Assembly (NCBI RefSeq): GCF_004216755.1
Contig: NZ_SGWZ01000004.1
Location: 80,059 to 144,058 of the forward strand
DNA from: Kerstersia gyiorum
GTDB lineage: Bacteria > Pseudomonadota > Gammaproteobacteria > Burkholderiales > Burkholderiaceae_B
Direction of reading: 5' to 3'
Length of the DNA stretch: 64,000 nucleotides
The notes under the pieces were generated by a model. That model had not been told where the DNA came from and ran no database searches. It worked only from the letters and a program-made list of their open reading frames with translations. Shown in pieces: positions 18,658 to 27,221 of this stretch. How positions within the stretch are numbered: the first letter of the stretch is position 1; each line of letters begins with the position of its first letter. A program made the translations under genes and the position numbers.

Positions 18658-18896
18658 GCAGGAAGCGTCAGCGCAAGAGGCGCGTATCGGTGCCGGTGTC
18701 GGTGTCGATGCATGGCGGCAGGCGCGGGCTTATGATGGATGCTGGGTTGGCGCAAGCCGGCTGCAGGCACAAGCCGGAGTCTGCGCGGCACTGCCACCTT
18801 TTCAGGGTGGAGAAAAAGGCGGCTGGCAGGCATCCGGATAGGGTGGAGAAGCCTTTCATTCCTGAACCCGGAAGGCTTCACAAGGAGACTGATTGC

Positions 18897-19352
18897 ATGA
18901 CCAAGCAGAACAAAATCTATCTGGAAGATATTGAAATCGGGACGGAGTTCCGTAGTGCCGAACATGCGCTGGATGTGGCGCAAGTCATTGGCTTTGCCCA
19001 GCAGTTCGACCCGCAGGTATTCCACCTGGACGAAGATGCCGCTCGGCAGACGTTTTTTCAGGGGCTGGCGGCCAGCGGTTGGCATACGGCCGCGATCACC
19101 ATGAAGCTGCTGGTACAGAGTATTCCGGTCGGCAATGGCCTGATAGGCGCGGGCGTCGAGGTGGCCTGGCCGCAGCCAACCCGGCCGAACGATGTGCTGC
19201 GGGTCGTCAGCACGGTCAAGCAGATACAGCCGTCCAGGTCCAAGCCGGACCGGGCCATCGTCATCATGGAGTGCCTGACGCTGAACCAGCGCGACGAGGT
19301 CTGCCAGCGCATGACGGTCAAGACGCTGGTCATGCGCAGGCCGGCGGGCTGA
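18897..19352 (+). CDS. MaoC-like hot-dog dehydratase
   Basis: A 151-residue hot-dog-fold protein of the MaoC/(R)-specific enoyl-CoA hydratase family. It shows YLEDIEIGTEFRSAEHALDVAQVIGFAQQFDPQVFHLDEDAARQTFF, which includes the Asp and His of the family. The C-terminal half follows the usual RPNDVLRV pattern. AAGGAG precedes the ATG. No thioesterase or acyl-CoA gene is adjacent, so the substrate is unclear. The 239 bp before it hold no gene I can support. Confidence 0.85.
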   Translation: MTKQNKIYLEDIEIGTEFRSAEHALDVAQVIGFAQQFDPQVFHLDEDAARQTFFQGLAASGWHTAAITMKLLVQSIPVGNGLIGAGVEVAWPQPTRPNDVLRVVSTVKQIQPSRSKPDRAIVIMECLTLNQRDEVCQRMTVKTLVMRRPAG

Positions 19353-19366
19353 GCCGCAGCGGCCAG

Positions 19367-20803
19367 CTAGCCGGCCATGGCTTGTGCCAGTACTTCGAAA
19401 ATGCGCGGGTCGGCACATTGGGCGACATTGAAGCGCAGGTAGTCGGCGGCGCGTTGCGACTGGCTGAAGGCGTTGCCGGGTGCCAGGATGATACCTGCCT
19501 TCAGGCAGGTGCGGGCCAGCGTGGCGGCATCGCCGCCGGCGGGCAGGCGGCACCAGAGGAACATGCCAGCCTGGGGCCGCAGCCAGGGCTGGATGCCTAG
19601 TGCCGCAAGCCGTTTCAGGGTGGTGTCCATCGCGGCGGCCAGGCGTACCCGGATGGACTCCATATGGCGGCGGTAGCCGCTGTCGCTCAGCGCGGCCAGG
19701 ATGGCTTCTGTCGCAAGGCGGCCGCCGCCGAACGACGTGGCGATCTTGAGGTCTGACAATCCTTCCAGCCAGTCTGGTCGGGTCGCAATGTAGCCGCAGC
19801 GCAGCGAGGCGGAAATGGTTTTGGAAAAACTACCTATCTGTATCACCCGGGAAAAATCGTCGAAGGCGGCCAGCCGGGGTGCCGGCGTGGTTTCGAAGTC
19901 CGCGAAGATGTCATCCTCGATGATCGTGAGCCTGGCTGTGTCGGCAAGTTTCAGCAGGCGATGCGCCACGATGGGGGAGAGCGTGGCGCCGGTGGGGTTG
20001 TGAATGCCCGCATTGGTGATATACAGGCGTGGCGCATGTTCCTGCAAGGCAGACGCGAAGGCATCCAGGTCGGGTCCTTGTGGGGTATAGGGCACGCCGA
20101 CCGCATGAACCCGGTGCGCTCGCAGCAACGCGTGGAAATTGAAGTAGCAAGGATCGTCGACCAGGACGGTATCGCCAGGCTGCAGCAGGAAGCGGCAGAT
20201 CAGGTCGATGGAGTGCGTGCTGGATTCGGTGAGCATGACCTGCTCGGGGGCGACATCGACGCCATTGCCGGCCAGGCGTCGTGCCAGCCATTGACGCAGC
20301 GCGGGGTTGCCCAAGGGGGGCGCGTACTCGGCAAGCGTCGTACTGGATGTACGCGCCAGGGTACGCAGCGCCCGACGCATACCGGTTTCATAGAGCCAGT
20401 CGGGCGGCAGCCAGCCGCATCCGGGCTTGAGAACGTCCACATCGGTTTCCAGCGACTGCCGGGAAATCCACAGCGGGTCGATGGCGCGGTCCAGGTCGGG
20501 GGCCAGTTCAGACAACGCCAGTGGGGCCAATGGCCCGGCAACATAAAACCCGGAGCCAGGGCGTGACACCACAGCGCCGCCGGCACTGAGGCGGCCATAG
20601 GCCTCCACGACCGTGGAAACAGAGCATTGCATTGCTTGCGCCTGGGCGCGCACGGAAGGCAGGCGTGCACCCGGCGGATACACGCGGGAAGCGATCCTGG
20701 ACTGTATTTCCGCCATGACAGCTTCGATGCGGGTGTGTGCCTGAGCCTGGCGATGGGATGCGTTTTTCATATCGGTCATCAACTGTGCTGGATTTTGATC
20801 CAT
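19367..20803 (-). CDS. MocR-type PLP-dependent regulator
   Basis: A 478-residue protein with an N-terminal GntR winged helix (YPPGARLPSVRAQAQAMQCSVSTVVEAYGRL) and a C-terminal aminotransferase domain. The PLP lysine is in QIGSFSKTISASLRCGYIA. The start could be 20803 or an internal Met at 20779 or 20770. It is divergent from an EamA transporter, repeating the MocR-exporter pattern seen 2 kb upstream. GTGCTGGATT at 20785 and GTACTGGATT at 20821 may be half-sites. Confidence 0.87.
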   Translation of the reverse strand: MDQNPAQLMTDMKNASHRQAQAHTRIEAVMAEIQSRIASRVYPPGARLPSVRAQAQAMQCSVSTVVEAYGRLSAGGAVVSRPGSGFYVAGPLAPLALSELAPDLDRAIDPLWISRQSLETDVDVLKPGCGWLPPDWLYETGMRRALRTLARTSSTTLAEYAPPLGNPALRQWLARRLAGNGVDVAPEQVMLTESSTHSIDLICRFLLQPGDTVLVDDPCYFNFHALLRAHRVHAVGVPYTPQGPDLDAFASALQEHAPRLYITNAGIHNPTGATLSPIVAHRLLKLADTARLTIIEDDIFADFETTPAPRLAAFDDFSRVIQIGSFSKTISASLRCGYIATRPDWLEGLSDLKIATSFGGGRLATEAILAALSDSGYRRHMESIRVRLAAAMDTTLKRLAALGIQPWLRPQAGMFLWCRLPAGGDAATLARTCLKAGIILAPGNAFSQSQRAADYLRFNVAQCADPRIFEVLAQAMAG

Positions 20804-20890
20804 AACAGTTCTTTCTAATCGTACTGGATTGTATCTGGCCCGGCAGCAGGAACGGGTGATCTACTGCCATCAAGCTTGATGGAGAGGATG

Positions 20891-21760
20891 ATGTCGAAAA
20901 ACAGCAAAGGGTGGGTGCAGGGCATGATAGGCGTGGCGATTTTCGCGGGTTCTCTGCCCGCCACGCGTTTGGCCGTGCGCGGATTCGACCCGGTGTTCCT
21001 GACCGGCGTCCGGGCGCTGATCGCGGCGCTGCTGGGGGCTGCCTTGCTGTGGCTACTGCGGCAGCGGCCGCCCGAGCGCAAGGATTTGCCCGCGCTGGCC
21101 CTGACTGCCTTGGGGGTAGTGGCCGGGTTCCCGTTGCTGACGGCCCTGGCCTTGCAGCAAGCCAGTGCGGCACGCGCCATGGTGTTCGTGGGCTTGCTGC
21201 CATTGTGCACCGCGCTCTTTGCCGTCTGGCGCGGGGGTGAACGGCCTAGACCGGCATTCTGGCTGTTTTCCGGCGCAGGGGCCTTGTGCGTGAGTGCCTA
21301 TGCCGCGCTGGACGGTTCGGCTGGTTCCATCCCGGGTGATCTGATGATGTTGGGTGCTGTGCTGATCTGCGGACTGGGCTATGCCGAAGGGGCTGGCTTG
21401 GCGCGCCGCCTGGGCGGCTGGCAGGTGATCAGCTGGGCCCTGGTCCTGTCGGTGCCGGTTATGCTGCCGCTGGCGCTGTGGTGCTGGCCGCCGTCGTTGG
21501 TGGGTATCGGGCAGGAGGCCTGGCTGGGCCTGGCCTACGTTTCGGTTTTCAGCATGCTGGTGGGCTTCGTGTTCTGGTATCGCGGGTTGGCGCTGGGCGG
21601 TATTGCTGCGGTCGGGCAACTGCAGTTGCTGCAACCGTTCCTGGGCCTGGCGCTGGCAGCCGGTCTGCTGCATGAGCCGGTGACGACCGGTATGCTAGTG
21701 GCCATGCTGGGAGCACTCGTGTGCGTGACGGGCGCCAAGCGCTATGCGGCTGCTGGATGA
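20891..21760 (+). CDS. EamA/DMT-family transporter
   Basis: A 289-residue membrane protein with ten predicted helices in two EamA repeats. The first begins IGVAIFAGSLPATRLAVRGFDP; the second ends FWYRGLALGGIAAVGQLQLLQPFLGLALAAGLLHEP. I choose ATG 20891 because GGAG at 20881 is correctly spaced; ATGs at 20879 and 20888 are alternatives. It is probably an exporter of an amino acid or metabolite controlled by the divergent MocR gene. Confidence 0.87.
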   Translation: MSKNSKGWVQGMIGVAIFAGSLPATRLAVRGFDPVFLTGVRALIAALLGAALLWLLRQRPPERKDLPALALTALGVVAGFPLLTALALQQASAARAMVFVGLLPLCTALFAVWRGGERPRPAFWLFSGAGALCVSAYAALDGSAGSIPGDLMMLGAVLICGLGYAEGAGLARRLGGWQVISWALVLSVPVMLPLALWCWPPSLVGIGQEAWLGLAYVSVFSMLVGFVFWYRGLALGGIAAVGQLQLLQPFLGLALAAGLLHEPVTTGMLVAMLGALVCVTGAKRYAAAG

Positions 21761-21967
21761 AGTCCAGGGAATCGGGAGCTGAGGCGTGGCACCTGCGTGG
21801 CAATGCGATGGTGGCATGCCGCATCTTGTTGACACCTGCTTGCAGGTTCATGGTCGGCGAGCTGGCGCTTACATGGGAGAATTGAGCCTGGCTGGTTTCA
21901 GGCGGACGGTAGGGTGCAAGCGTGCGCCATTGCCTTCACTGGATTTTCTCAAGGAATAAGAGCGCGT

Positions 21968-22735
21968 ATGTTTCAGCAAAGCCTTTGTTTTTCTTCCCTG
22001 CTTCTGGCAAGCCTGGCCCTGGGGGCCGCACCTGCGCATGCGGCTGAGATGCCCGAAGCGGTGACGGCGCTGCAGGCCAAGGGGCTGAAGGTGGTGCAGG
22101 AGTTTGAAGTCGGAGGCGGCCTGCGCGCCTTCGCGGGCGTTGCCGGGGATGTGCCTGTCGCCGTTTATTTGACCAGCGATGGCAAGGCGATCATCGGCAC
22201 GCGCCTGGACGAGAAGGGGCAGGCGCTGGACGAGGAGATCCTGGAGCAACTGGTGGCGCAGCCGATGGCGGAACAGGCCTGGGCGCAGTTGACCGAGGCC
22301 GATTGGGTGCTGGATGGCAAGCCGGACGCGCCGCGCATCGTCTATACCTTCAGCGACCCCAATTGTCCGTATTGCAATCGTTTCTGGCAGGCTGCCCGGC
22401 CTTGGGTGGATGCCGGCAAGGTGCAATTGCGGCATGTGCTGGTCGGCGTCATCAGGGCTGACAGCCCCGCCAAGGCAGCCGCCATCCTGGAAGCCAAGGA
22501 CCGCACGGCGGCGCTGCTTGAGAACGAACATAATTTTTCCAGGGGCGGGATCAAGCCTGCGGCGAAGATTTCCGCAAAGGCCGGCGCGAGTCTCAATGCC
22601 AATCAGGCCTTGATGGCCAGCCTGGGTTTTCGTGGTACGCCTGGCATCGTGACGCAGGACGGCAAGGGCGGGTTGACCAAGCTCAACGGCATGCCCCAGC
22701 CGGAGTCTTTGCCGGAATTGTTCGGCCCGCTCTGA
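21968..22735 (+). CDS. dsbG: Periplasmic thiol:disulfide interchange protein, DsbG/DsbC type
   Basis: A 255-residue secreted protein with a signal peptide (SLCFSSLLLASLALGAAPAHA). It has an N-terminal dimerisation domain and a thioredoxin fold with the active site FSDPNCPYCNRFW and cis-Pro region FRGTPGI. The CPYC motif and overall layout fit DsbG, which keeps periplasmic single cysteines reduced. The start at 21968 has AAGGA about 12 bases upstream, which is somewhat far. DsbD is not in the window. Confidence 0.87.
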   Translation: MFQQSLCFSSLLLASLALGAAPAHAAEMPEAVTALQAKGLKVVQEFEVGGGLRAFAGVAGDVPVAVYLTSDGKAIIGTRLDEKGQALDEEILEQLVAQPMAEQAWAQLTEADWVLDGKPDAPRIVYTFSDPNCPYCNRFWQAARPWVDAGKVQLRHVLVGVIRADSPAKAAAILEAKDRTAALLENEHNFSRGGIKPAAKISAKAGASLNANQALMASLGFRGTPGIVTQDGKGGLTKLNGMPQPESLPELFGPL

Positions 22736-22778
22736 GCGCGTGAGTGGGCGCGGCCCAGGCAGCGCTCCCGCTGGCCGT

Positions 22779-23555
22779 TCAGCCGTGGCCGAAGTATCTG
22801 GCGGGAGTTTTGCCGAACATGCTTCGAAAGGCGGCGATGAAGCTGGAAGGCGATTCATAGCCGACTTCAAGCGCAGCCTGCGTCACACTGGCGCCATAGG
22901 CGAGTTGTTCCATCGCAGTCAACAGGCGCAGGCGGTAGCGCCAGGCGCCAAAACTCATCCGGGTTTCCAGGGAGAACAAGCGTTCCAGCGTGCGTGCGCT
23001 CGCACCGGCATGGCGGCACAGGCTGGCCAAAGGTTCCCGGTTGGCCGGGTCCTGCTGCAGGATGGCAACGATGCGCAGGGCACGCGGGTCCGTCGGCATG
23101 GGGATATCCGCCGGGGCCTGCTCCAGGGCCTGCAACTGGTCGATCAGAACGTGAGCCATGCGGCCCTGGGGGGAATCTGCTGTGTAGTCGGCGGGATACT
23201 CGGCGCAGGCCAGTATCAGTTCACGTACCAAGGGTGGTACATCCAGTACCCGGCAGGCGCTGCCGCCGGGGATGTCATAGGCGTCGGGATCTATGTAAAG
23301 CACACGGGTCTCGGCCGGCCGCTTGACCTCAAGCCCGTGTGGGATGCCACCGCCTATCCAGATGGCACGGCTGGGCGGCAGGATCCATTGGCCGGCAGGC
23401 GTCGCGACATGCACGACGCCACGGGTCGCATAGATCACCTGGTGGCGCAAATGGCTATGGGGCGCCAGCCTGCCTGGCTGCCAGCGCTCCACCTGGCCGG
23501 CAATCGGGGTGCGGGCCTGGTCGGGATTGGCAAGGGATTGGCGGATTATCAACAT
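22779..23555 (-). CDS. AraC-family regulator (cupin sensor)
   Basis: A 258-residue regulator. The N-terminal cupin has PHSHLRHQVIYATRGVVHVATPAGQWILPPSRAIWI, and the C-terminal double helix-turn-helix ends VTQAALEVGYESPSSFIAAFRSMFGKTPARYF. The layout matches the NimR/YeaM group, which controls a neighbouring MFS pump. Here the divergent neighbour is a broken MFS gene, so its usual target may be lost. Confidence 0.88.
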   Translation of the reverse strand: MLIIRQSLANPDQARTPIAGQVERWQPGRLAPHSHLRHQVIYATRGVVHVATPAGQWILPPSRAIWIGGGIPHGLEVKRPAETRVLYIDPDAYDIPGGSACRVLDVPPLVRELILACAEYPADYTADSPQGRMAHVLIDQLQALEQAPADIPMPTDPRALRIVAILQQDPANREPLASLCRHAGASARTLERLFSLETRMSFGAWRYRLRLLTAMEQLAYGASVTQAALEVGYESPSSFIAAFRSMFGKTPARYFGHG

Positions 23556-23701
23556 ATTCGGTCATTATGCATGGAGACGCGCCGGCAGGGCTGGCCTAAG
23601 CTTGGATTTCATTACTGTTCGGCTTGCCGGCCGACGTAGGCGTCTGCGGCAGCGGTGCGACGGCAATGCGGAACGAAAGACCTTCCCCACGACAGGCATA
23701 C

Positions 23702-24789
23702 ATGCATACGAGAACCCCTGACACGACTGCTGCGCCGCTGGACGGCGCCAAACGCGCCACTCGGCTGGCCTTTTTCATTGCCGGCTGCGGGATTTCCGCC
23801 TGGGCGCGGTGCTTGGCATGCCCGCAGCCGGCGTCCTGTCGGGGCGGCTGGGTAGCAGGCGTGTCATTGTCGCAGGGGCGCTGGGGATTTTCGTGGCCTT
23901 GCCGCTGCTGGTGATAGGCACCAGTCCATGGGCGATGGGCGCAGCGTTGCTGCTGTTCGGCGCGTCCATAGGCGCCATTGACGTTGCGGCCAATATCCAC
24001 GGTTCGCAGGTACAGGACCTGGCGGGCGTGCCGCTGATGTCCGGCTTTCATGGCATGTACAGCATCGGCGGCCTGGCTGGGGCCAGTGGCATAACGGCGC
24101 TGCTGGCCGCCGGTCTGCCGCCGGGCGCCGCCGCCGCGCTGGCCAGCGTCGTCATCGGCGCAGCGATCCTGTGGGCATTGCCGGGCTTTCTCAACACCCG
24201 GGCAGAAGGACATCATCCCATGTTCGTGCTGCCGCGAGGCGCCGTGTTGGTGATGGGTGTATTGGCATTGATTACCTTCCTGGTCGAAGGCGCCATGCTG
24301 GACTGGGGAGCAATCCTGTTGACGCAGGTGAAGCATGTTGATGTGTCCCTGGCCGGCATGGGCTATTCCGTCTTCGCCACGGCCATGGCGCTCAGCCGCC
24401 TGGTGGGCGACCGCCTGGTCCTGGCCATGGGGGAGAAACGCATGCTTTCGGTCAGCATGGCAGTCACCGGCTTGGGCATCATGTCGCTGGCCTGGGTGAC
24501 ATCCGTTCCGGTTCTGCTGGCGTGCGTGGCGCTGGCGGGCATGGCCGTCGGAAATGTCGTGCCGGTGTTGTTTTCCCTGGCGGCACGCCAGCGCGTCATG
24601 CCTGCCGCCCATGCCATCGCGGCCGCCAGCATGCTGGGGTACCTGGGTGTATTGCTCGGGCCGGCCTTGATCGGCTATGCCGCCCATTTCGTCGGCCTGG
24701 AAATTGCTTTCGTGGGGGTGGGGGGCTTGCTGCTGCTGGCGCTGGCAGGCCTGCCAGCCGTGCTGGCGAGCGGGCGGAACGCGTCCTGA
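23702..24789 (+). pseudogene. MFS transporter with a frameshifting internal deletion
   Basis: The N-terminal frame gives MHTRTPDTTAAPLDGAKRAT then RLAFFIAGCGISAWA, a typical first helix of a YbjJ-like MFS pump. Right after ISAWA the homologous sequence continues in another frame as VLGMPAAGVLSGRLGSRRVIV and runs intact to 24789. About 30 residues expected between these blocks (the rest of the first loop and the second helix) are missing. A deletion of a length not divisible by three near 23806-23812 explains both. A truncated protein from an internal ATG (23815) is conceivable but would lack the first helices. Confidence 0.8.
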
Positions 24790-24890
24790 GGATGGCTGAC
24801 AATAGCTGTTTCGCTGCGCTACGGCTGCACCGGTGAAAAACGGTAGAACGCATACTGGGTGCCTGTCCGAGTTTTTGTCCAGGAAAAGAC

Positions 24891-25325
24891 ATGACCCAAG
24901 CCCGCAATTTCAACCAGCTCTGGCGCGAGCGTAACGATACGTCCCGGCAACCGGTGCCGCGCGTTTTGATCCGTGTTTTCGTTGGTCCGGGGCAACTGGA
25001 GGCGTCTGTGCGCTTCTACGAGGACCTGCAGGACGTGAAGGCGGATGCCGGTTTTCCCTTCCCGGAAGCCGGCCTGCGGTTGGCGATGGTGGGGGCCTTC
25101 CTGCTGATTGAGGGGGCACCGGAGGCGCTTGCGCCATTCACATCGACGACCGGCACCCTGCTGGTGGATGATGTCCGGCCATACTATGACAAGCTGGTGG
25201 CGGCCGGCGCGGAAATTATCTTTCCGCTGCAGGTCGTGCCCACCGGCGCTGCGTTCAATGCCGTGCATCCGGATGGTACGGTGGTGGAATACGTGCACCA
25301 CAGGCCGGACCCGCAAGGGCGCTGA
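24891..25325 (+). CDS. Glyoxalase/VOC-superfamily protein
   Basis: A 144-residue protein with a VOC fold: RVLIRVFVGPGQLEASVRFYEDLQ begins the first repeat, and a C-terminal HPDGTVVEYVHHRP carries the usual Glu. VOC proteins include dioxygenases, isomerases and antibiotic-binding proteins, and no specific role can be given. It stands alone between the broken MFS gene and the ABC exporter. Confidence 0.75.
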   Translation: MTQARNFNQLWRERNDTSRQPVPRVLIRVFVGPGQLEASVRFYEDLQDVKADAGFPFPEAGLRLAMVGAFLLIEGAPEALAPFTSTTGTLLVDDVRPYYDKLVAAGAEIIFPLQVVPTGAAFNAVHPDGTVVEYVHHRPDPQGR

Positions 25326-25649
25326 ACTAGGCGCGCCGGCCGATGGTGACCAGCGCGAAGGCGCTTGCGCACACGGCCACCAGCAGGAGCATGACGGCCC
25401 GGACAGCTTGGCTCGCGTTTGTGCCATGCGCCGCGCCAGCCGCATATGCGGCTGGGTGATCTGGCTGCGGTTCGCCAGGCAGCCCGAGCCCCCTGCCGAT
25501 ACACCTGCTTTGGCTGAAAACCACGCGCATGACCGCCAGGTTGCGCCTGGTGATAGATGCACTGCTCAATACCCTGGGGCCGCCGCAGGCATGATGCCGC
25601 CGGCCCGCAGTCATGCTGCGGGCTGCAGATCAGGGGCGTGCGAGGCTGG
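25326..25649. other. 324-bp gap with a possible gene remnant
   Basis: No complete gene is supported. On the minus strand a frame ending at 25327 encodes a hydrophobic tail (AVRAVMLLLVAVCASAFALV then TIGRRA) that would fit the last helix of a transporter. The sequence upstream in that frame is not protein-like. It could be the decayed end of a gene once following the ABC exporter operon. Confidence 0.3.
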
Positions 25650-27221
25650 TCAGGTGCCCAGGCCTAGCCGTATGGTACGGCTGGCTTGCCAGACGCCGGG
25701 ATCACGGTGGGTGACGATGACGACGGTGGCATCCAGCGCACGGATTGCCTGGGCGACTCTTGCCTCGGTGGTTTCATCCAGCGCTGCCGTTGCTTCATCC
25801 AGGATGAGCACGGGAGCGCGCTTGAGCAGGGCGCGGGCCAGGGCCACACGCTGGCGCTCCCCGCCCGACAGCGCCGAACCCTGGTGGCCCAGTTGCTGGT
25901 GAATACCCTCAGGCGTACGTGTCAGCACTTCATCCAGCGCCGCCAGCCGGGCTGCCTCGATGACTTCCGCATCGGACGCGCCCGGACGACCCAAGCGCAC
26001 GTTTTCAGCCAGGGTGCCGGTGAAGACCACCGGTTCCTGGGGCACATAGGCGATATGGGTGGCGAAGTCCTCATAGCGCATGTCCGGCAGCGGGACGCCG
26101 CCCAACGTGATACGGCCGGATTGGGGGTCGTCAAAGCGCATCAGCAAACCCAGCAAGGTGCTTTTGCCGCTGCCGGTCGGACCGGCGATGAGTATCCGTT
26201 CTCCTGCGGGGATGCGTGCATTGATGCCGTGCAGCACCGGGGCATGACTGACATCACTGAGTTCGAAATGCCAGCCTTGGGGCTGCTGCGCCTGCGCGGC
26301 GCCGGGCTCGGGCAGTGTCGGTGCGGTAATGGCCTTGCGGTAATCGTCGATGGTGGCGCGCAGGTCGTTGATACCCAGCCCGGCCAGGGCCAGGGCGTCG
26401 AGGGGGGCGGCAGCCCTGGCGGTCAGGATGAGAATTGCCAGCGCGGCGGCCGGGTCGGTGAAGCCCTGCAAGCCCTGAGACAGTACGACGCCTGCCAAGG
26501 GCAGCACACTTGCCAGCGCAGAAATGAAAGTGGCCGGGGCAGCGGCATGATTGGTGCGCGCCAGCGCGCGTTCCTGTGCCTGCCAGCGCTGTTCCAGGCG
26601 AGCCAGTGCGCGGCTCGGACCGGCGGCGGTACGCAGTAATTCCAGGTGATCGGTCAGCTCCAGCGTGGCCTGAGTTGCGGCCAGTTCGGCTTCATGACGC
26701 CGTGCGTCGGCCCGGCTGAGCGCGCGCTGGGAGAGATATTGCGCCGTCAGTGCGACGACCATCAGGCCGCCGACCAGCAGCGTGGTGCTGGCGCCGGCAA
26801 CCAGCGCAATGCCGACCAGCAGGAAAAGCGGGGTGAGCGGAGCCAGCAGAAAGGTTTGCAACTGGTGGGCCGGCACGCTCATCAGGGTGGGAATGCCACG
26901 GCCGGCAATGCTGGATACCAGGGCGCGATGTGCCGGCGTGAACCAGGACAGGCGTGTGCGAGTCAGCGCCTGGCCCAGCGCGTCATAGAGATCTCCAGCC
27001 ATGCGGGCGCCGGAGAAAAATCCGGTCCGTGTGACCAGGACAGTGAGCAGCAGCGTGAGGGCGGCGCAGGCCAGGACCAGGCCAGGTGGCTGGTGATGCA
27101 GGATCGCCAGCGCAAGCAGGGTATAGGTGAAGGCTTCCAGCAACGCCACGGCGGACCAGCCTATGCCGATGGCAATCAGGCGGCGGCGGGCGGAGTGAAT
27201 CGGGTTCGGTGCGGCGGTCAT
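25650..27221 (-). CDS. ABC exporter half-transporter (second subunit)
   Basis: A 523-residue type I exporter subunit: six helices, then an ATPase with Walker A GPTGSGKSTLL, Q-loop in IAYVPQEPVVFTG, signature ALSGGERQRVALARALL and Walker B VLILDEATAALDE. The start overlaps the preceding ABC gene by ATGA, so the two subunits are made together as a heterodimer. The pair resembles the YbtPQ/IrtAB siderophore-linked transporters and CydDC in architecture. The family is certain, the substrate is not. Confidence 0.85.
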   Translation of the reverse strand: MTAAPNPIHSARRRLIAIGIGWSAVALLEAFTYTLLALAILHHQPPGLVLACAALTLLLTVLVTRTGFFSGARMAGDLYDALGQALTRTRLSWFTPAHRALVSSIAGRGIPTLMSVPAHQLQTFLLAPLTPLFLLVGIALVAGASTTLLVGGLMVVALTAQYLSQRALSRADARRHEAELAATQATLELTDHLELLRTAAGPSRALARLEQRWQAQERALARTNHAAAPATFISALASVLPLAGVVLSQGLQGFTDPAAALAILILTARAAAPLDALALAGLGINDLRATIDDYRKAITAPTLPEPGAAQAQQPQGWHFELSDVSHAPVLHGINARIPAGERILIAGPTGSGKSTLLGLLMRFDDPQSGRITLGGVPLPDMRYEDFATHIAYVPQEPVVFTGTLAENVRLGRPGASDAEVIEAARLAALDEVLTRTPEGIHQQLGHQGSALSGGERQRVALARALLKRAPVLILDEATAALDETTEARVAQAIRALDATVVIVTHRDPGVWQASRTIRLGLGT

